Shown piece by piece: positions 10,958 through 19,740 of a stretch of DNA of 64,000 bases. A program made the translations under genes and the position numbers. Location: contig NZ_CP087263.1 in assembly GCF_020923435.1 (NCBI RefSeq), positions 2,437,970-2,501,969 on the forward strand, in the 5' to 3' direction. Below the pieces are notes generated by a model. It saw nothing but the letters and a program-made list of their open reading frames with translations, was not told the DNA's origin and made no database searches. How positions within the stretch are numbered: the first letter of the stretch is position 1; each line of letters begins with the position of its first letter. The DNA comes from Brevibacillus humidisoli. Lineage in GTDB: Bacteria > Bacillota > Bacilli > Brevibacillales > Brevibacillaceae.

Positions 10958-12103
10958 TCAGTCTCTCAAAAACTGCATAAACACCTCGTTGCCGACCGGC
11001 AGCGCTTGTCTGGTTAATCGCAGGTATCCCTCCGACTCTTCAAGCATCCCTTTTTCTTTCTGCCGACTGACCACCTCGCCGAACTCCTGTTGAACCGTCC
11101 GTCCGTACCGATGCGCAAACCGTTCCAGGTCGACACCACGTCTGAGGCGAAGTCCGAGAATCATTTCGTTTTCCATGGCCTCTTCTGCCTCCACGGCATA
11201 CTCCTCCACCCTTGGCAGGCCGTCGGCCGCCATCTGCATGTATACGGCGAGCGGCCCTGCATTGACATGGCGGCGGCCCTGTACGTAGCCATGCGCGCCG
11301 GCGCCGATCCCATAGTATTCCTCGTTTAGCCAGTACGTCTGATTATGCCGGCTCTCCCGCCCCGGTTTGGCAAAGTTGCTGATCTCGTACATCATCAAGC
11401 CGTTTTGTTCCATCCTGTCGATCAGCATCAGATACATCGCCAGTTCGTCCTCTTCGCTTGGCAGCGGCAGTTGCTCTTTCTGATAGAGTGTATGGAAGAG
11501 TGTATTCTCCTCCACTTTTAAACTGTATGCAGAAAGATGGCTGAGCGGAAGCGCAAGTGCATGTCCAATCGAACGTTCAAAATCAGCAAGGGTCTGCTCC
11601 GGCAGGCCGAACATCAGATCAATCGAGATGTTGTCAAACCCGGCCATTAGCGCCGTCTCCACACTTCGGCGCACCTCATCGGCACTGTGGATGCGGCCCA
11701 GCCGTTTCAACAGGCGATCGTCAAAGGACTGAGCCCCGAAGCTGAGTCGGTTTACTCCGAAGGCACGCATGACCGTCAGCTTGTCATGATCCGTCGTCCC
11801 GGGATTTGCTTCCATAGAAAACTCGTACGAGGAGGTCAGTTTTGAGCCGAGGTGTTTCTGCACCGTTTCGAGGAAAAAGTGCATCTGGTCCCGGTCGAGA
11901 AAGGTAGGGGTACCACCCCCTACAAAGATGGTTTCCACCTGCTGCGGCGCTAAGGCGGAAAAGGTTCGCTCCATCTCCCGCTCCAGCGCGTACAGATAAT
12001 CCCAGATCAGCTGCGGATTGTTGGTCACAAACGAATTGAAATCACAGTAGTAACACTTGTTGGTACAAAAGGGAATGTGGATATAAACAGAACGCGGTGG
12101 CAC
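10958..12103 (-). CDS. hemW: Radical SAM heme chaperone HemW
   Basis: 381 residues. Radical SAM cysteines C13-x3-C17-x2-C20 in IHIPFCTNKCYYCDF, then VGGGTPTFL; a HemN C-terminal-like domain ends the protein. It lacks the extra cysteine of true coproporphyrinogen dehydrogenase HemN, so it is the HemW type that inserts heme into respiratory enzymes. The start is GTG 12103 with AAGGAGGGA at a good distance. Conserved position between lepA and hrcA; 77 bp separate it from lepA. Confidence 0.94.
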   Translation of the reverse strand: MPPRSVYIHIPFCTNKCYYCDFNSFVTNNPQLIWDYLYALEREMERTFSALAPQQVETIFVGGGTPTFLDRDQMHFFLETVQKHLGSKLTSSYEFSMEANPGTTDHDKLTVMRAFGVNRLSFGAQSFDDRLLKRLGRIHSADEVRRSVETALMAGFDNISIDLMFGLPEQTLADFERSIGHALALPLSHLSAYSLKVEENTLFHTLYQKEQLPLPSEEDELAMYLMLIDRMEQNGLMMYEISNFAKPGRESRHNQTYWLNEEYYGIGAGAHGYVQGRRHVNAGPLAVYMQMAADGLPRVEEYAVEAEEAMENEMILGLRLRRGVDLERFAHRYGRTVQQEFGEVVSRQKEKGMLEESEGYLRLTRQALPVGNEVFMQFLRD

Positions 12104-12143
12104 AGACTCTCCCTCCTTCTTTTCCCTTGCAGCAGAAACACGG

Positions 12144-12172
12144 ACGACCTGACAGATCGGCCGTCAGGTCGT
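12144..12172. repeat. Inverted repeat between lepA and hemW
   Basis: Perfect 10-bp stem ACGACCTGAC/GTCAGGTCGT with a 9-base loop. No clear T-run on the minus strand, so a weak terminator or processing site downstream of lepA at most. Confidence 0.45.
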
Positions 12173-12180
12173 ATTTCATC

Positions 12181-13998
12181 CTATTTTTTGTTATCCATGC
12201 GGAGTACGGCCATAAATGCTTCCTGCGGCACTTCCACCGATCCGACCGCTTTCATCCGCTTTTTCCCTTCCTTCTGCTTCTCCAACAGCTTCCGCTTCCG
12301 TGACACGTCACCGCCGTAACACTTGGCCAGGACGTTCTTGCGCATCGCGCTGATCGTCTCGCGGGCGATGATCTTATGTCCGATCGCCGCCTGAATCGGC
12401 ACCTCAAAATGCTGACGAGGAATTAGTTCTTTCAGCTTCTCGCAAATCACTTTGCCGCGGGCATAAGCGGTGTCTCTGTGGACGATGAAAGAAAGGGCGT
12501 CCACTACTTCGCCATTGAGCAGAATGTCCACTTTTACCAGCTTGGACGGTTTGTAGCCAGCCATCTCGTAATCAAAGGAAGCGTACCCTCTGGTACCGGA
12601 CTTTAGCAAATCAAAGAAATCATAGACGATTTCGGAAAGCGGCATATCATAGGTAAGCTGTACGCGATTTTCCCCGAGGTACTGCATGTCGAGGAAGTCG
12701 CCACGCTTGCCCTGACAGAGCTGCATCACATCGCCGACGTAATCCTTCGGCACCATAATCGTCGCTTTGACATACGGTTCTTCAATCTGTTCGATCTTCT
12801 GTATCTCCGGCATCTTGGAAGGATTGTCGATTTCGATGACGGTTCCGTTGGTTAGGGTGATCCGGTAGATCACGCTCGGCGCGGTCGTGATCAGATCGAT
12901 TTTGAACTCACGCTCAATCCGCTCCTGGATGATTTCCATGTGCAAAAGTCCGAGAAATCCACAGCGGAAACCAAAGCCCAACGCCTGTGACGTCTCCGGC
13001 TCGTACTGCAGCGAGGCGTCGTTGAGCTGCAGCTTTTCCAGCGCATCGCGCAGATCGTTGTAGTCACTGGTGTCAATCGGGTACAAACCACAGAACACCA
13101 TCGGGTTGATCCTGCGATATCCAGGGAGCGGCTGCGCCGCCGGGCGACTTGCATCAGTGATGGTATCCCCGACACGGGTATCGCCCACCGTCTTGATCGA
13201 AGCTGCCACATAGCCTACGTCTCCTACGGTCAATTCCTCGACTGGAGTCTGACGCGGCGTTGACGTGCCTACTTCCGTTACTTCGTATGTCTTGTTGGTA
13301 GCCATCATCCGGATTTTCATCCCTTTGCGCAGCGTACCGTTGACAACACGCACGGAAGCAATGACACCACGGTAGGAGTCAAAGTACGAGTCAAAGATTA
13401 GGGCCTGAAGCGGAGCATCCGGATCGCCGCTAGGCGCCGGTACTTTCTTGACCACTTCTTCCAGTACTTCCTGAATGCCGATGCCCGCTTTGGCGGAGAC
13501 CAGACACGCTTCACTGGCATCAAGGCCGATCACATCCTCGATCTCCCGCTTGATCCGTTCCGGTTCTGCGCTTGGAAGGTCAATTTTGTTGATGACCGGT
13601 ATGATTTCCAAATCGTTGTCAAGCGCCAGATATACGTTGGCCAGCGTTTGTGCCTCGATCCCCTGCGCAGCATCGACGACCAGCAGGGCTCCTTCACAGG
13701 CAGCCAGACTGCGGGAGACCTCGTAGGTAAAGTCGACGTGACCGGGTGTATCGATTAAATGGAGAATATACTCCTCCCCGTCGTTGGCCTTGTATGTCAA
13801 ACGGACGGCGTTTAGCTTGATCGTGATGCCGCGTTCCCGTTCCAAGTCCATCGTGTCCAAAAACTGGGCTTCCATCTCGCGTTCCGTGAGGGCCCCGGTC
13901 AATTCCAGAATGCGGTCTGCAAGCGTAGATTTGCCGTGGTCGATGTGTGCGATAATGGAGAAGTTGCGAATTTTTTTCTGTCTTTCCAGGCGATCCAT
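12181..13998 (-). CDS. lepA: Elongation factor 4 (LepA)
   Basis: 605-residue ribosome-associated GTPase. G1 motif AHIDHGKST at about 18-26, switch/G3 DTPGH, G4 NKIDLP, then EF-G-like domains and the LepA-specific C-terminal domain ([17 protein letters not shown]... through [16 protein letters not shown]). It acts on stalled or mistranslocated ribosomes and in initiation-complex assembly. Start taken as ATG 13998 ([14 protein letters not shown]); a GTG seven codons upstream (14019) would include the ribosome site. Upstream lies the boundary of the accessory region. Confidence 0.97.
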   Translation of the reverse strand: MDRLERQKKIRNFSIIAHIDHGKSTLADRILELTGALTEREMEAQFLDTMDLERERGITIKLNAVRLTYKANDGEEYILHLIDTPGHVDFTYEVSRSLAACEGALLVVDAAQGIEAQTLANVYLALDNDLEIIPVINKIDLPSAEPERIKREIEDVIGLDASEACLVSAKAGIGIQEVLEEVVKKVPAPSGDPDAPLQALIFDSYFDSYRGVIASVRVVNGTLRKGMKIRMMATNKTYEVTEVGTSTPRQTPVEELTVGDVGYVAASIKTVGDTRVGDTITDASRPAAQPLPGYRRINPMVFCGLYPIDTSDYNDLRDALEKLQLNDASLQYEPETSQALGFGFRCGFLGLLHMEIIQERIEREFKIDLITTAPSVIYRITLTNGTVIEIDNPSKMPEIQKIEQIEEPYVKATIMVPKDYVGDVMQLCQGKRGDFLDMQYLGENRVQLTYDMPLSEIVYDFFDLLKSGTRGYASFDYEMAGYKPSKLVKVDILLNGEVVDALSFIVHRDTAYARGKVICEKLKELIPRQHFEVPIQAAIGHKIIARETISAMRKNVLAKCYGGDVSRKRKLLEKQKEGKKRMKAVGSVEVPQEAFMAVLRMDNKK

Positions 13999-14190
13999 AT
14001 GTTTTTTCGTCCCTCCCACGTAAAGTGGAAAACTGTCAACGATCCTAAATCAAAAAAAGCACTAACGGATATTATAGCAAACCGACTGAATACCGGCAAC
14101 AGGCTTGCGAAGACTCGCCACCCGCTGCCGGATGTGATAGGCTAGGCATGAGGATCAAAGGATGGCGATAGACGCAAAAGGAGAGATGAG

Positions 14191-14856
14191 ATGTTTCAGT
14201 TAGATCGCTTGGTCTACGTGACCAATCATCCTGAAGAACGGCATCAACAGCTTACATCCCGAGGATTTGCACTGGCTGCAAGCGGTTTATCCTATCCCGG
14301 TGTGTCAACACGTACATACCCGTTGGCCGGTGGTGGTGTTCTGGAGATAGCCTATGTTTCCGATGAGTCGCTGCTACCACAATCAAAAGGCGGTCAGGCC
14401 CTTGCCGAACGCTTGCGTACACGCGGGGACGGCTTCAACGCTTTGATGCTGGAGACGGATGAATTGGATCGGGTAAAGGGGATCCTCAAACGGGAGGAGT
14501 ATCCAGTAGTGGAACCGCCAACGCAAGAGATAACCGATCCGTCTGGTGAGACCATCCGCTTCCGTCTCATCGGCACCTTCCCGCACCTACCATGGTTTAT
14601 CCAGTATGAAAAGCCTCGCCTAACTCCCGTCGGTTATCCGCAAGCTACTTTCATTCGTACCACTAGCTATACTGCAGATGTGGCCATTCTGGAAAAAATC
14701 TTCGGCATCTCAGGAATGTCCTTGCAGTCTATCTCTACTGCGGCTTCGTTTCCACTGCGAAACGCCAGTTTGCGGGTAGAATCGGCAGACGAGTACGGAT
14801 TTGCCTATCTGGATCCAAACGGGATACTGTTCGAGCAAGGACAAGGGACGGAGTAA
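14191..14856 (+). CDS. VOC (glyoxalase-like) family protein
   Basis: 221 residues with two beta-alpha-beta-beta-beta halves: one from FQLDRLVYVTN to TDPSGETIRFRLIG, the second from FIRTTSYTADVAILEKIFG to FAYLDPNGILFEQ. This resembles the glyoxalase-like PF13468 arrangement seen in uncharacterised Bacillus proteins. Such folds hold a metal and act on small molecules or confer resistance; no substrate can be assigned. Excellent ribosome site (AAAAGGAGAGATGAG). First gene of the accessory region, transcribed divergently from lepA and ended by its own terminator. Confidence 0.75.
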   Translation: MFQLDRLVYVTNHPEERHQQLTSRGFALAASGLSYPGVSTRTYPLAGGGVLEIAYVSDESLLPQSKGGQALAERLRTRGDGFNALMLETDELDRVKGILKREEYPVVEPPTQEITDPSGETIRFRLIGTFPHLPWFIQYEKPRLTPVGYPQATFIRTTSYTADVAILEKIFGISGMSLQSISTAASFPLRNASLRVESADEYGFAYLDPNGILFEQGQGTE

Positions 14857-14870
14857 TCCGTCCTTTTTGT
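14843..14870 (+). terminator. Terminator after the VOC gene
   Basis: GGACGG/CCGTCC stem (14846-14851, 14858-14863), extended by A-T and G-T pairs, 6-base loop, then TTTTTGT. The stop codon TAA lies in the loop. Confidence 0.85.
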
Positions 14871-15034
14871 GTACAGATAAAGCCTTGGAGATGGATCTGA
14901 CTTGTCAACGCATCCAAATCCTTGACGACCGAGAAAAAGCAGGAAATATCCCCCATTTGCTCGAAATGATATAAGAACGAGCACGACTAACGGAAACTTC
15001 ATCCATAAAGAAATACGAAAGGGTGATACGGACT

Positions 15035-15523
15035 GTGGAGCTGCAAAATCTCCGTCCCGATCAAATCATTTTATCCCTGCAGGATACGATGACTCGCCTG
15101 GAGAAGCTGCTGCGTCAACTTCCCGAATCAGCGTGGCAGTTATCGATTGCTCCTGGCAAATGGACCGTCGCCGAAATCGTAGGTCATCTATATGACACGG
15201 AAGAGGTATGGGGAGGACGGATTGAAAAAGTCTGCCATGAGGAGAAACCTGATTTGCCTGGATATGATCCAGAATCCTATGTACGACAGCGGGGATACAA
15301 GCAGTATAATCTGTCGGAGATGACGGAACTATTGCAAGCCTACCGCCAACATCGGGAGAAGACGCTGGCCTTGCTTCAAGGAGATGTGTGGAGACGCGTC
15401 GGGGTTCATCTGGAGGAAGGAGAGATGAGTGTGCAGGTGTTGACAGAGATTCTTGCTCTACATGAGCAGCATCATTTGCAGCAAATTGAACAAATCTGGC
15501 AGACAGCGCAACAACAGGAGTGA
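15035..15523 (+). CDS. DinB-like (YfiT/DUF664 type) putative metalloenzyme
   Basis: 162 residues forming a DinB/YfiT-like four-helix bundle. Conserved histidines appear in EIVGHLYDTEE and near the C terminus in ALHEQHHLQQIEQI, the triad that binds a divalent metal in this superfamily. Superfamily members include bacillithiol S-transferase BstA and thiol-dependent transferases; specific function unknown. The start is set at GTG 15035, eight bases after AAAGGGTGA; the frame also has a GTG at 15023 but that overlaps the ribosome site. Stands alone, 170 bp after the VOC gene. Confidence 0.8.
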   Translation: MELQNLRPDQIILSLQDTMTRLEKLLRQLPESAWQLSIAPGKWTVAEIVGHLYDTEEVWGGRIEKVCHEEKPDLPGYDPESYVRQRGYKQYNLSEMTELLQAYRQHREKTLALLQGDVWRRVGVHLEEGEMSVQVLTEILALHEQHHLQQIEQIWQTAQQQE

Positions 15524-15560
15524 GTGTGCAACTGGTACAGACTCCACAAATCAGAAATAA

Positions 15561-15589
15561 GCTGACGCCAGTCGAGTGCAGGCGTCAGC
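15561..15589. terminator. Possible terminator between convergent genes
   Basis: 9-bp perfect stem GCTGACGCC/GGCGTCAGC with an 11-base loop. On the minus strand it is followed by TTATTTCTG, so it may end the radical SAM-MFS transcript; weak T-run. Confidence 0.45.
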
Positions 15590-15687
15590 TCGCCGCCTAA
15601 CCGCGAGGGGGTCTCTTCGTATCTGCCTCCCTTCGTTATGACTCATTCTCACACGAGGCGGACTTTTCTTTTGGGCGGAGACGTTCC

Positions 15688-16935
15688 TCAGACAGACAAA
15701 TCAGAGCGGACCTGCACCATCTTCACAGATAACAGGTGGTGAAGCAGACTGGCAAACAGGAGGAATCCACCCATGCACCAGGCGATCGTGGAAACAGAAA
15801 GCTCGTTTCCGATGATCGCCATCAGCATAAATCCGCCCAGGTAAAACGATCGCGAGAGAGCAAGTGAGGAGGCAAAAATACGCCCCTGTACTTCAGGCTT
15901 GGCATAGGTCATAATGCTGGTCGAACTTAGCACATCAATCGGGCTGTACCAAAGATTGGCGACAACGACAAGCAGCAAAAAAATCCAAAAATCGCCTAGT
16001 TGATACGACAGTGTGTGGAAGAAACCAAGCAACAGCAGCGATAGTGTTGCCCATTTGCGATATTGTTCCGGCGTGAACTTTTGCTTTTTAAAATAGGCCG
16101 CGAGCGTAAGCCCACCGAGAATTTGCCCGATTCCAGTAGCAGTATGACCGACGCCTAAGCCAAAATTCCCTTGATTTACCACCTGCAAAATGTATAGGCT
16201 AAAGATGACATAAACAACGCTAAGCGCTGCTTCCCTTGCCATCAAGATCCAGATCGCACATTGTATGTTGCGGGATTTTTTGATCTCCTGCATTCCTTCG
16301 CGCACTTGCTCTATATACGAAACGCGTTCTCTAACCGTGGATGATGGTTGGGTCGGTTTGATAAAAACCAGACAGAGAGCAGAAACCAAAAACGTCGCTG
16401 CGTCAATAAGATAGATCGTCTGGGCTGACCACAGATCAGCAAGCAATCCGCCCAAACCAGTGGAAATGAGCATGGCAGCACTGAAGCTGGTGGCGAGGAT
16501 ACTGTTGGCACGAGGCAGTTGATCCGACTTGATGACTTCCGGTATCAGCGCTGACCTCGCCGGAAGATACAAGCCAGAAAACGCTCCATTGATCGCCAAT
16601 AGCAGATAGAGCAGGTAAGGCGACTCCAGCGGAATCATGAGGACAAACCCGCATCCAACCAGCACGCGTGCCAAATCGGCAACGATCATTAACGTGCGAC
16701 GAGGAAAACGGTCAATCACTGGCCCGAGGAAAGAGGAAACCACAACCATAGGAAAGATAGACGAGATAAACAACAAGCTGAGGTTGGCTGCACTCCCCGT
16801 CCAGACATAAACAAGTCCAATTGTCGTGACGGTCCGGAACCAATCGCCAAAAGCTGACAAATTTTGTCCAGCAAGCAGGAGGAGGAAATTACGGTTCCTG
16901 GCCAGTCCAAGCCTCGGTTGTGTCTTCGACTGCAC
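15688..16935 (-). CDS. MFS transporter (enterobactin/macrolide-exporter-like)
   Basis: 415 residues, about 12 hydrophobic segments. The first part (NRNFLLLLAGQNLSAFGDWF, then GPVIDRFPRRTLMIVADLAR, the MFS loop 2-3 motif) resembles the MFS_3 (PF05977)/EntS-like exporters of siderophores and drugs. The start is 2 bp from the stop of the upstream radical SAM gene, so both are almost certainly one transcript. By context it may export the product of that enzyme, or give resistance to it; the substrate is unknown. Confidence 0.88.
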   Translation of the reverse strand: MQSKTQPRLGLARNRNFLLLLAGQNLSAFGDWFRTVTTIGLVYVWTGSAANLSLLFISSIFPMVVVSSFLGPVIDRFPRRTLMIVADLARVLVGCGFVLMIPLESPYLLYLLLAINGAFSGLYLPARSALIPEVIKSDQLPRANSILATSFSAAMLISTGLGGLLADLWSAQTIYLIDAATFLVSALCLVFIKPTQPSSTVRERVSYIEQVREGMQEIKKSRNIQCAIWILMAREAALSVVYVIFSLYILQVVNQGNFGLGVGHTATGIGQILGGLTLAAYFKKQKFTPEQYRKWATLSLLLLGFFHTLSYQLGDFWIFLLLVVVANLWYSPIDVLSSTSIMTYAKPEVQGRIFASSLALSRSFYLGGFMLMAIIGNELSVSTIAWCMGGFLLFASLLHHLLSVKMVQVRSDLSV

Positions 16936-16937
16936 TG

Positions 16938-18305
16938 TTAAACCTCCACACGAACTGGTTCATACCAGTTCAGTTCTTCTTGCATGCTTTTGACCGCACG
17001 ATTATAGTAGGGACGCTCGGATTCGGGAATCAAATCAACGAGCAAAGCCTGATACCATGGCCTGGCCTCTCTGTGAAGGATATAGGTATCCTCGTTTTCC
17101 ACAACGATCCCTCGGTCTACCATTGTGTCTAACTTGTTGAGCAACTCATCCTTGATGGGAAAAGCTTTTAGGTAGGATTTTTTGATCTCCATCGTTTTGG
17201 GGAAAAACACTAATTTTCTTTCATAAGCGTGATATGAACGTGCACGCGAGACGGCAAGCTCGCCTGCTTCGAGCTTTTGCATGTATGTTTTCGTATCGCC
17301 CTCATTTCCCCAGCAGATCCCTTGCATATACGAAATCGCTCCCGTTCCAAACCCGATACACTGATCCTCATAGCCACCGTAGATCACTTCTCCATACTTG
17401 AATCGTTTCTGTTGGTGACCCGGCGCCATAAAGGTATACACGTATTTTTGTGTCCAACCACTTTGCTCCAAGTAATCGTAAACAGTTTGATTGTACTTGA
17501 TCTTTTCATACGGACTAGGCGGCTGTGACAGTATGCCCCGGTTAATCTTGCCTAACCAACCTTTCGCACAGACGATATACTCCAAGGGATACGTATCAAT
17601 ACTGGTCGTCCCAAGAGCCATCACTTGCTTCAGATCCAGCATTAGTTCTTCCATCGATTGGCCAGGCAGGTGATAAAGCAGGTCCAGATTATACGCTTGG
17701 AAATAACGCCCCATCGTCTCTACCGTCTGATAAATCTCATCATAGCTGGCTGTCAGGTTAAACATCTTCCGATAGTGTTGATTCATGGTTTGTACGCCAA
17801 AACTGCCCCGGTTCGCACCGCCCTCTACCATGGCGGCAACTCGTTCTTCGTCGGCAGACTTGGCCTCACATTCGAACGTCCACTCGTAATCTTCAGCCAA
17901 AGTAAAGTTTCGCTTGATCGCTGCGCTAAGCTTTGCAATTAAATCTGGCGTCAATACGGATGGACTGCCTCCCCCGACAAATACGACATCAAAGGTTAAG
18001 GACTGGACAACCGGTGAAGATGCTATCATTTCCATCTCACGAATCAACATATCGACATATTGCCCGATTATCGGTTCATATTTGGTCGATTTGATGAACG
18101 GACAGAAAGAACATATTGTATCGCAAAAGGGGATATGCAGGTAAATTGCATTTTTTCCTGGTTGAATCTTGGTGGGTGAATCGACGATATAAGCCTTTAC
18201 TCGCTCCTGTGCTCTTTCATGACTTCCCTCTCCGAAGAATGGATAGAGAAAGTTCCACAGCAACGGCTGAACCGGATAATAAGCGCTCATCCGATCGAAA
18301 TTCAT
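16938..18305 (-). CDS. HemW/HemN-like radical SAM protein of unknown function
   Basis: 455 residues. YLHIPFCDTICSFCPF holds the radical SAM cysteines C61-x3-C65-x2-C68 followed by Pro rather than the Asp of HemW. VGGGSPSVL and the downstream LLYHLPGQS and GFGTGAISYM motifs place it in the coproporphyrinogen oxidase-like superfamily that includes HemW, ChuW/HutW and class C radical SAM methyltransferases. It is a paralogue of hemW 6 kb away but clearly divergent. The start at ATG 18305 has GGAGTGAGGG upstream; the frame stays open to 18407 through a hairpin (18338-18366) but that ATG has no ribosome site. Operon with the MFS gene; preceded by a 10-codon ORF. Confidence 0.85.
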   Translation of the reverse strand: MNFDRMSAYYPVQPLLWNFLYPFFGEGSHERAQERVKAYIVDSPTKIQPGKNAIYLHIPFCDTICSFCPFIKSTKYEPIIGQYVDMLIREMEMIASSPVVQSLTFDVVFVGGGSPSVLTPDLIAKLSAAIKRNFTLAEDYEWTFECEAKSADEERVAAMVEGGANRGSFGVQTMNQHYRKMFNLTASYDEIYQTVETMGRYFQAYNLDLLYHLPGQSMEELMLDLKQVMALGTTSIDTYPLEYIVCAKGWLGKINRGILSQPPSPYEKIKYNQTVYDYLEQSGWTQKYVYTFMAPGHQQKRFKYGEVIYGGYEDQCIGFGTGAISYMQGICWGNEGDTKTYMQKLEAGELAVSRARSYHAYERKLVFFPKTMEIKKSYLKAFPIKDELLNKLDTMVDRGIVVENEDTYILHREARPWYQALLVDLIPESERPYYNRAVKSMQEELNWYEPVRVEV

Positions 18306-18337
18306 TACACCCTCACTCCTTCTAACCAGTTTCTTTG

Positions 18338-18366
18338 CGATGAGGGCTGGTAGCCAGCCCCCATCG
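18338..18366 (-). repeat. 13-bp hairpin in the leader of the radical SAM gene
   Basis: CGATGAGGGCTGG pairs with CCAGCCCCCATCG with one G-T wobble and a 3-base loop. It lies between the 10-codon ORF and the radical SAM ribosome site. There is no T-run after it, so it is not a standard terminator; it could control access to the ribosome site or mRNA stability. Confidence 0.75.
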
Positions 18367-18391
18367 ACAAAAGATAAACCCCTAGACCTTT

Positions 18392-18424
18392 TTACAGAGC
18401 TACCCATTCATTCACTTGTCTCAT
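18392..18424 (-). CDS. 10-residue ORF with strong ribosome site: leader or precursor peptide
   Basis: ATG AGA ... TAA encodes MRQVNEWVAL. AAAGGAGGGA ends 6 bases before the ATG and is the strongest Shine-Dalgarno in this stretch, much better than that of the radical SAM gene 87 bp downstream. Either a regulatory leader peptide (translation would affect the hairpin that follows) or a very short substrate peptide for the radical SAM enzyme. No family match can be claimed for so short a sequence. Conserved occurrence in relatives would be needed to confirm it. Confidence 0.5.
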   Translation of the reverse strand: MRQVNEWVAL

Positions 18425-18560
18425 GTGCACTCCCTCCTTTCACCGTTTTTTCAGCAAAGCAGCGATTCGTCTGCTCTGCCACAAGCAGGGCTACAAATGA
18501 GGGATCGAATCACTTATAACCTGCTGATCCCCTGCTTATTGTTTGAATATTCTACATTTA
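18425..18560 (-). promoter_or_regulatory. Structured 5' leader upstream of the radical SAM operon
   Basis: On the minus strand AAGCAGGG (18540-18547) can pair with CCCTGCTT (18483-18490), enclosing a GATC/GATC pairing (18536-18539 with 18503-18506). A second hairpin pairs 18471-18479 with 18454-18462 (9 bp, one G-T). No T-box, SAM or cobalamin riboswitch signature was recognised. Together with the mini-ORF and next hairpin this looks like a regulated leader. Confidence 0.45.
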
Positions 18561-18747
18561 TAGATAATTACCTGCCTCTTTATCTAAATAATCCTAAAAT
18601 AGTACAAAAATCCCAAATTCTCTTGTTGTTAAGAGAGGGGGTAGCAGACGGGCGATAGTATGGTGTTGGTAGCTTGCAGCCATCAAAGCATATGAAGAGG
18701 GGCTACCCCAAGTAGATTTTGTCTACGTGTGGGATAGCCCCAGTTCT
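18561..18747. other. AT-rich non-coding stretch and hairpin upstream of the radical SAM operon
   Basis: 18561-18640 is AT-rich and probably holds the operon promoter, though no clean -35/-10 pair is evident. 18699-18741 forms an extended hairpin: GGGGCTACCCC with GGGATAGCCCC (one wobble), and inside it GTAGA with TCTAC. It is not followed by a T-run. It may be an insertion-sequence scar or a terminator remnant of the truncated gene to its right. Confidence 0.5.
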
Positions 18748-19016
18748 TTAGTCCCCCTGCTCTGCCTTGGCCTGATTGCGGGCGTGCAGGTCGTCGATCG
18801 TTTGGTTGTGCTCCACCCTTCTTGGAAGATCGCCATACGGCTTTCCATTCCCTATGTACGCATCATATGTCCGTCCCATGTCTACCACATACAAGCCATG
18901 ATGCAGTAAAGTGTTCGTGCTACAGAAATAACAGCGTACCAAACTCTTTCTGTGTGGGAATTTTCGTTGTACTTGCTCAAAAGATCCCCCAGGTGGTCGT
19001 CTTTGTGCGCTTCACA
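18748..19016 (-). pseudogene. Remnant gene sharing its 3' end with the anti-sigma gene at 26899
   Basis: An open minus-strand frame without a convincing start encodes a Cys-containing segment (CYFC...TLLHHGLYVVDMGRTYDAY) and ends in HNQTIDDLHARNQAKAEQ. The last 59 bp (18756-18814) are identical, with one mismatch, to 26907-26965, the 3' end of the anti-sigma factor gene. The rest is unrelated to that gene. It looks like a chimeric or truncated remnant created by recombination at the edge of the IS-rich segment. Only a TTG at 18942 could start a short product, with no ribosome site seen. Confidence 0.6.
18756..18814 (-). repeat. 59-bp direct repeat, copy 1
   Basis: Near-identical (58/59) to 26907-26965 in the same orientation. 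The two copies bracket the 8.1-kb segment containing the IS elements. Confidence 0.9.
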
Positions 19017-19156
19017 CTTTCCCGAAAAGAGAAAACATTTTAAAACCCACCACCCAAGACTCTAATCAAGGAAAAGAGTAAAAAATCCTGTTGACCTGGT
19101 TCCATTTGAAGCCCTGTCTACAGGCCGAGATATTCCTTAGATGTGAGGCTGATTCG

Positions 19157-19345
19157 CTATTTAAGCCCAGCAGTCCATACTACTGAAACGACCAGCCAGG
19201 TAAACATAAAAGTTAACCAAAACGTATCGCTTGAAGGTATCTCTTCGCTGCTTCTTAACTTTTTCAGCATCGAGACCAGTCGCACGAAAAACACTACGGA
19301 TACAAATGGGGCTGTGTAGAAAAAGACCACCAGTAAACTGTCCAC
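19157..19345 (-). CDS. Small membrane protein, unknown
   Basis: 62 residues with two hydrophobic segments (about 3-24 and 41-60) flanking a basic KKLRSSEE loop. The GTG start at 19345 follows GAGGGGGTGATCAT, a good ribosome site, which supports real translation. No family recognised. It is transcribed away from the disrupted secreted-protein gene (19543), with which it shares a 197-bp divergent region. Confidence 0.5.
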   Translation of the reverse strand: MDSLLVVFFYTAPFVSVVFFVRLVSMLKKLRSSEEIPSSDTFWLTFMFTWLVVSVVWTAGLK

Positions 19346-19477
19346 ATGATCACCCCCTCACAGTTAGTGCAAGAAATAGGTCTGACAGCCAAGACGGTAC
19401 TCACCTCCTTGCACGAATGTTCCAACGCTTTTTGTTATCTACATTAGGAAAATTTTTAATAATTTGGAAATGAAACC

Positions 19478-19506
19478 TTTACAACACTTTGGTGTTGTAG
19501 TAGAAT
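19478..19506 (+). promoter_or_regulatory. Sigma-A promoter with a palindrome in its spacer
   Basis: TTTACA (19478-19483) and TAGAAT (19501-19506) are 17 bases apart. The spacer holds a perfect 8+8 palindrome TACAACAC-TTTG-GTGTTGTA (19480-19499), a likely repressor or activator site for the secreted-protein gene at 19543. Confidence 0.65.
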
Positions 19507-19542
19507 CAAGATGCATTTTACCATAAATGGAGGTGTAAGGAA

Positions 19543-19692
19543 ATGAAAAAATCTTTGCTTTCAACTCTTTCATTATGTCTCGGTTTGGCGTTGGCGATTA
19601 GTAACCCTAGTTTTGCGGCAAATAGTACACAGGACAACGGTGAGTCTAGTCAGACAGTAGTAAAAAATCAACTAAATGTATTTGGCAAGTAG
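19543..19692 (+). pseudogene. Secreted-protein gene, 5' fragment (interrupted by IS21-type elements)
   Basis: Starts with ATG after GGAGGTGTAAGG and encodes a classic signal peptide (MKKSLLSTLSLCLGLALA then ISNPSFA, cleavage after SFA) followed by 18 original residues. At 19676 the gene is interrupted by an IS21-family element; the frame runs into the element and stops at 19692 (49 residues). The 3' fragment is at 24335-25130. Deleting both elements and one copy of each target duplication joins the parts in frame to 312 codons. Confidence 0.85.
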
Positions 19693-19740
19693 AAAATGTA
19701 CCGCTTGGCAATTAAAAATGCACACTTGCCAACCAGGGTA

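Noticed and set aside
18305-18407. Extended N terminus of the radical SAM protein starting at ATG 18407
   Set aside because: No ribosome site before 18407, the extension runs through the 13-bp hairpin, and family similarity begins after 18305.
18425-18560. Known riboswitch or T-box in the radical SAM leader
   Set aside because: Looked for T-box, SAM and cobalamin signatures; none matched, so only unnamed secondary structure is reported.
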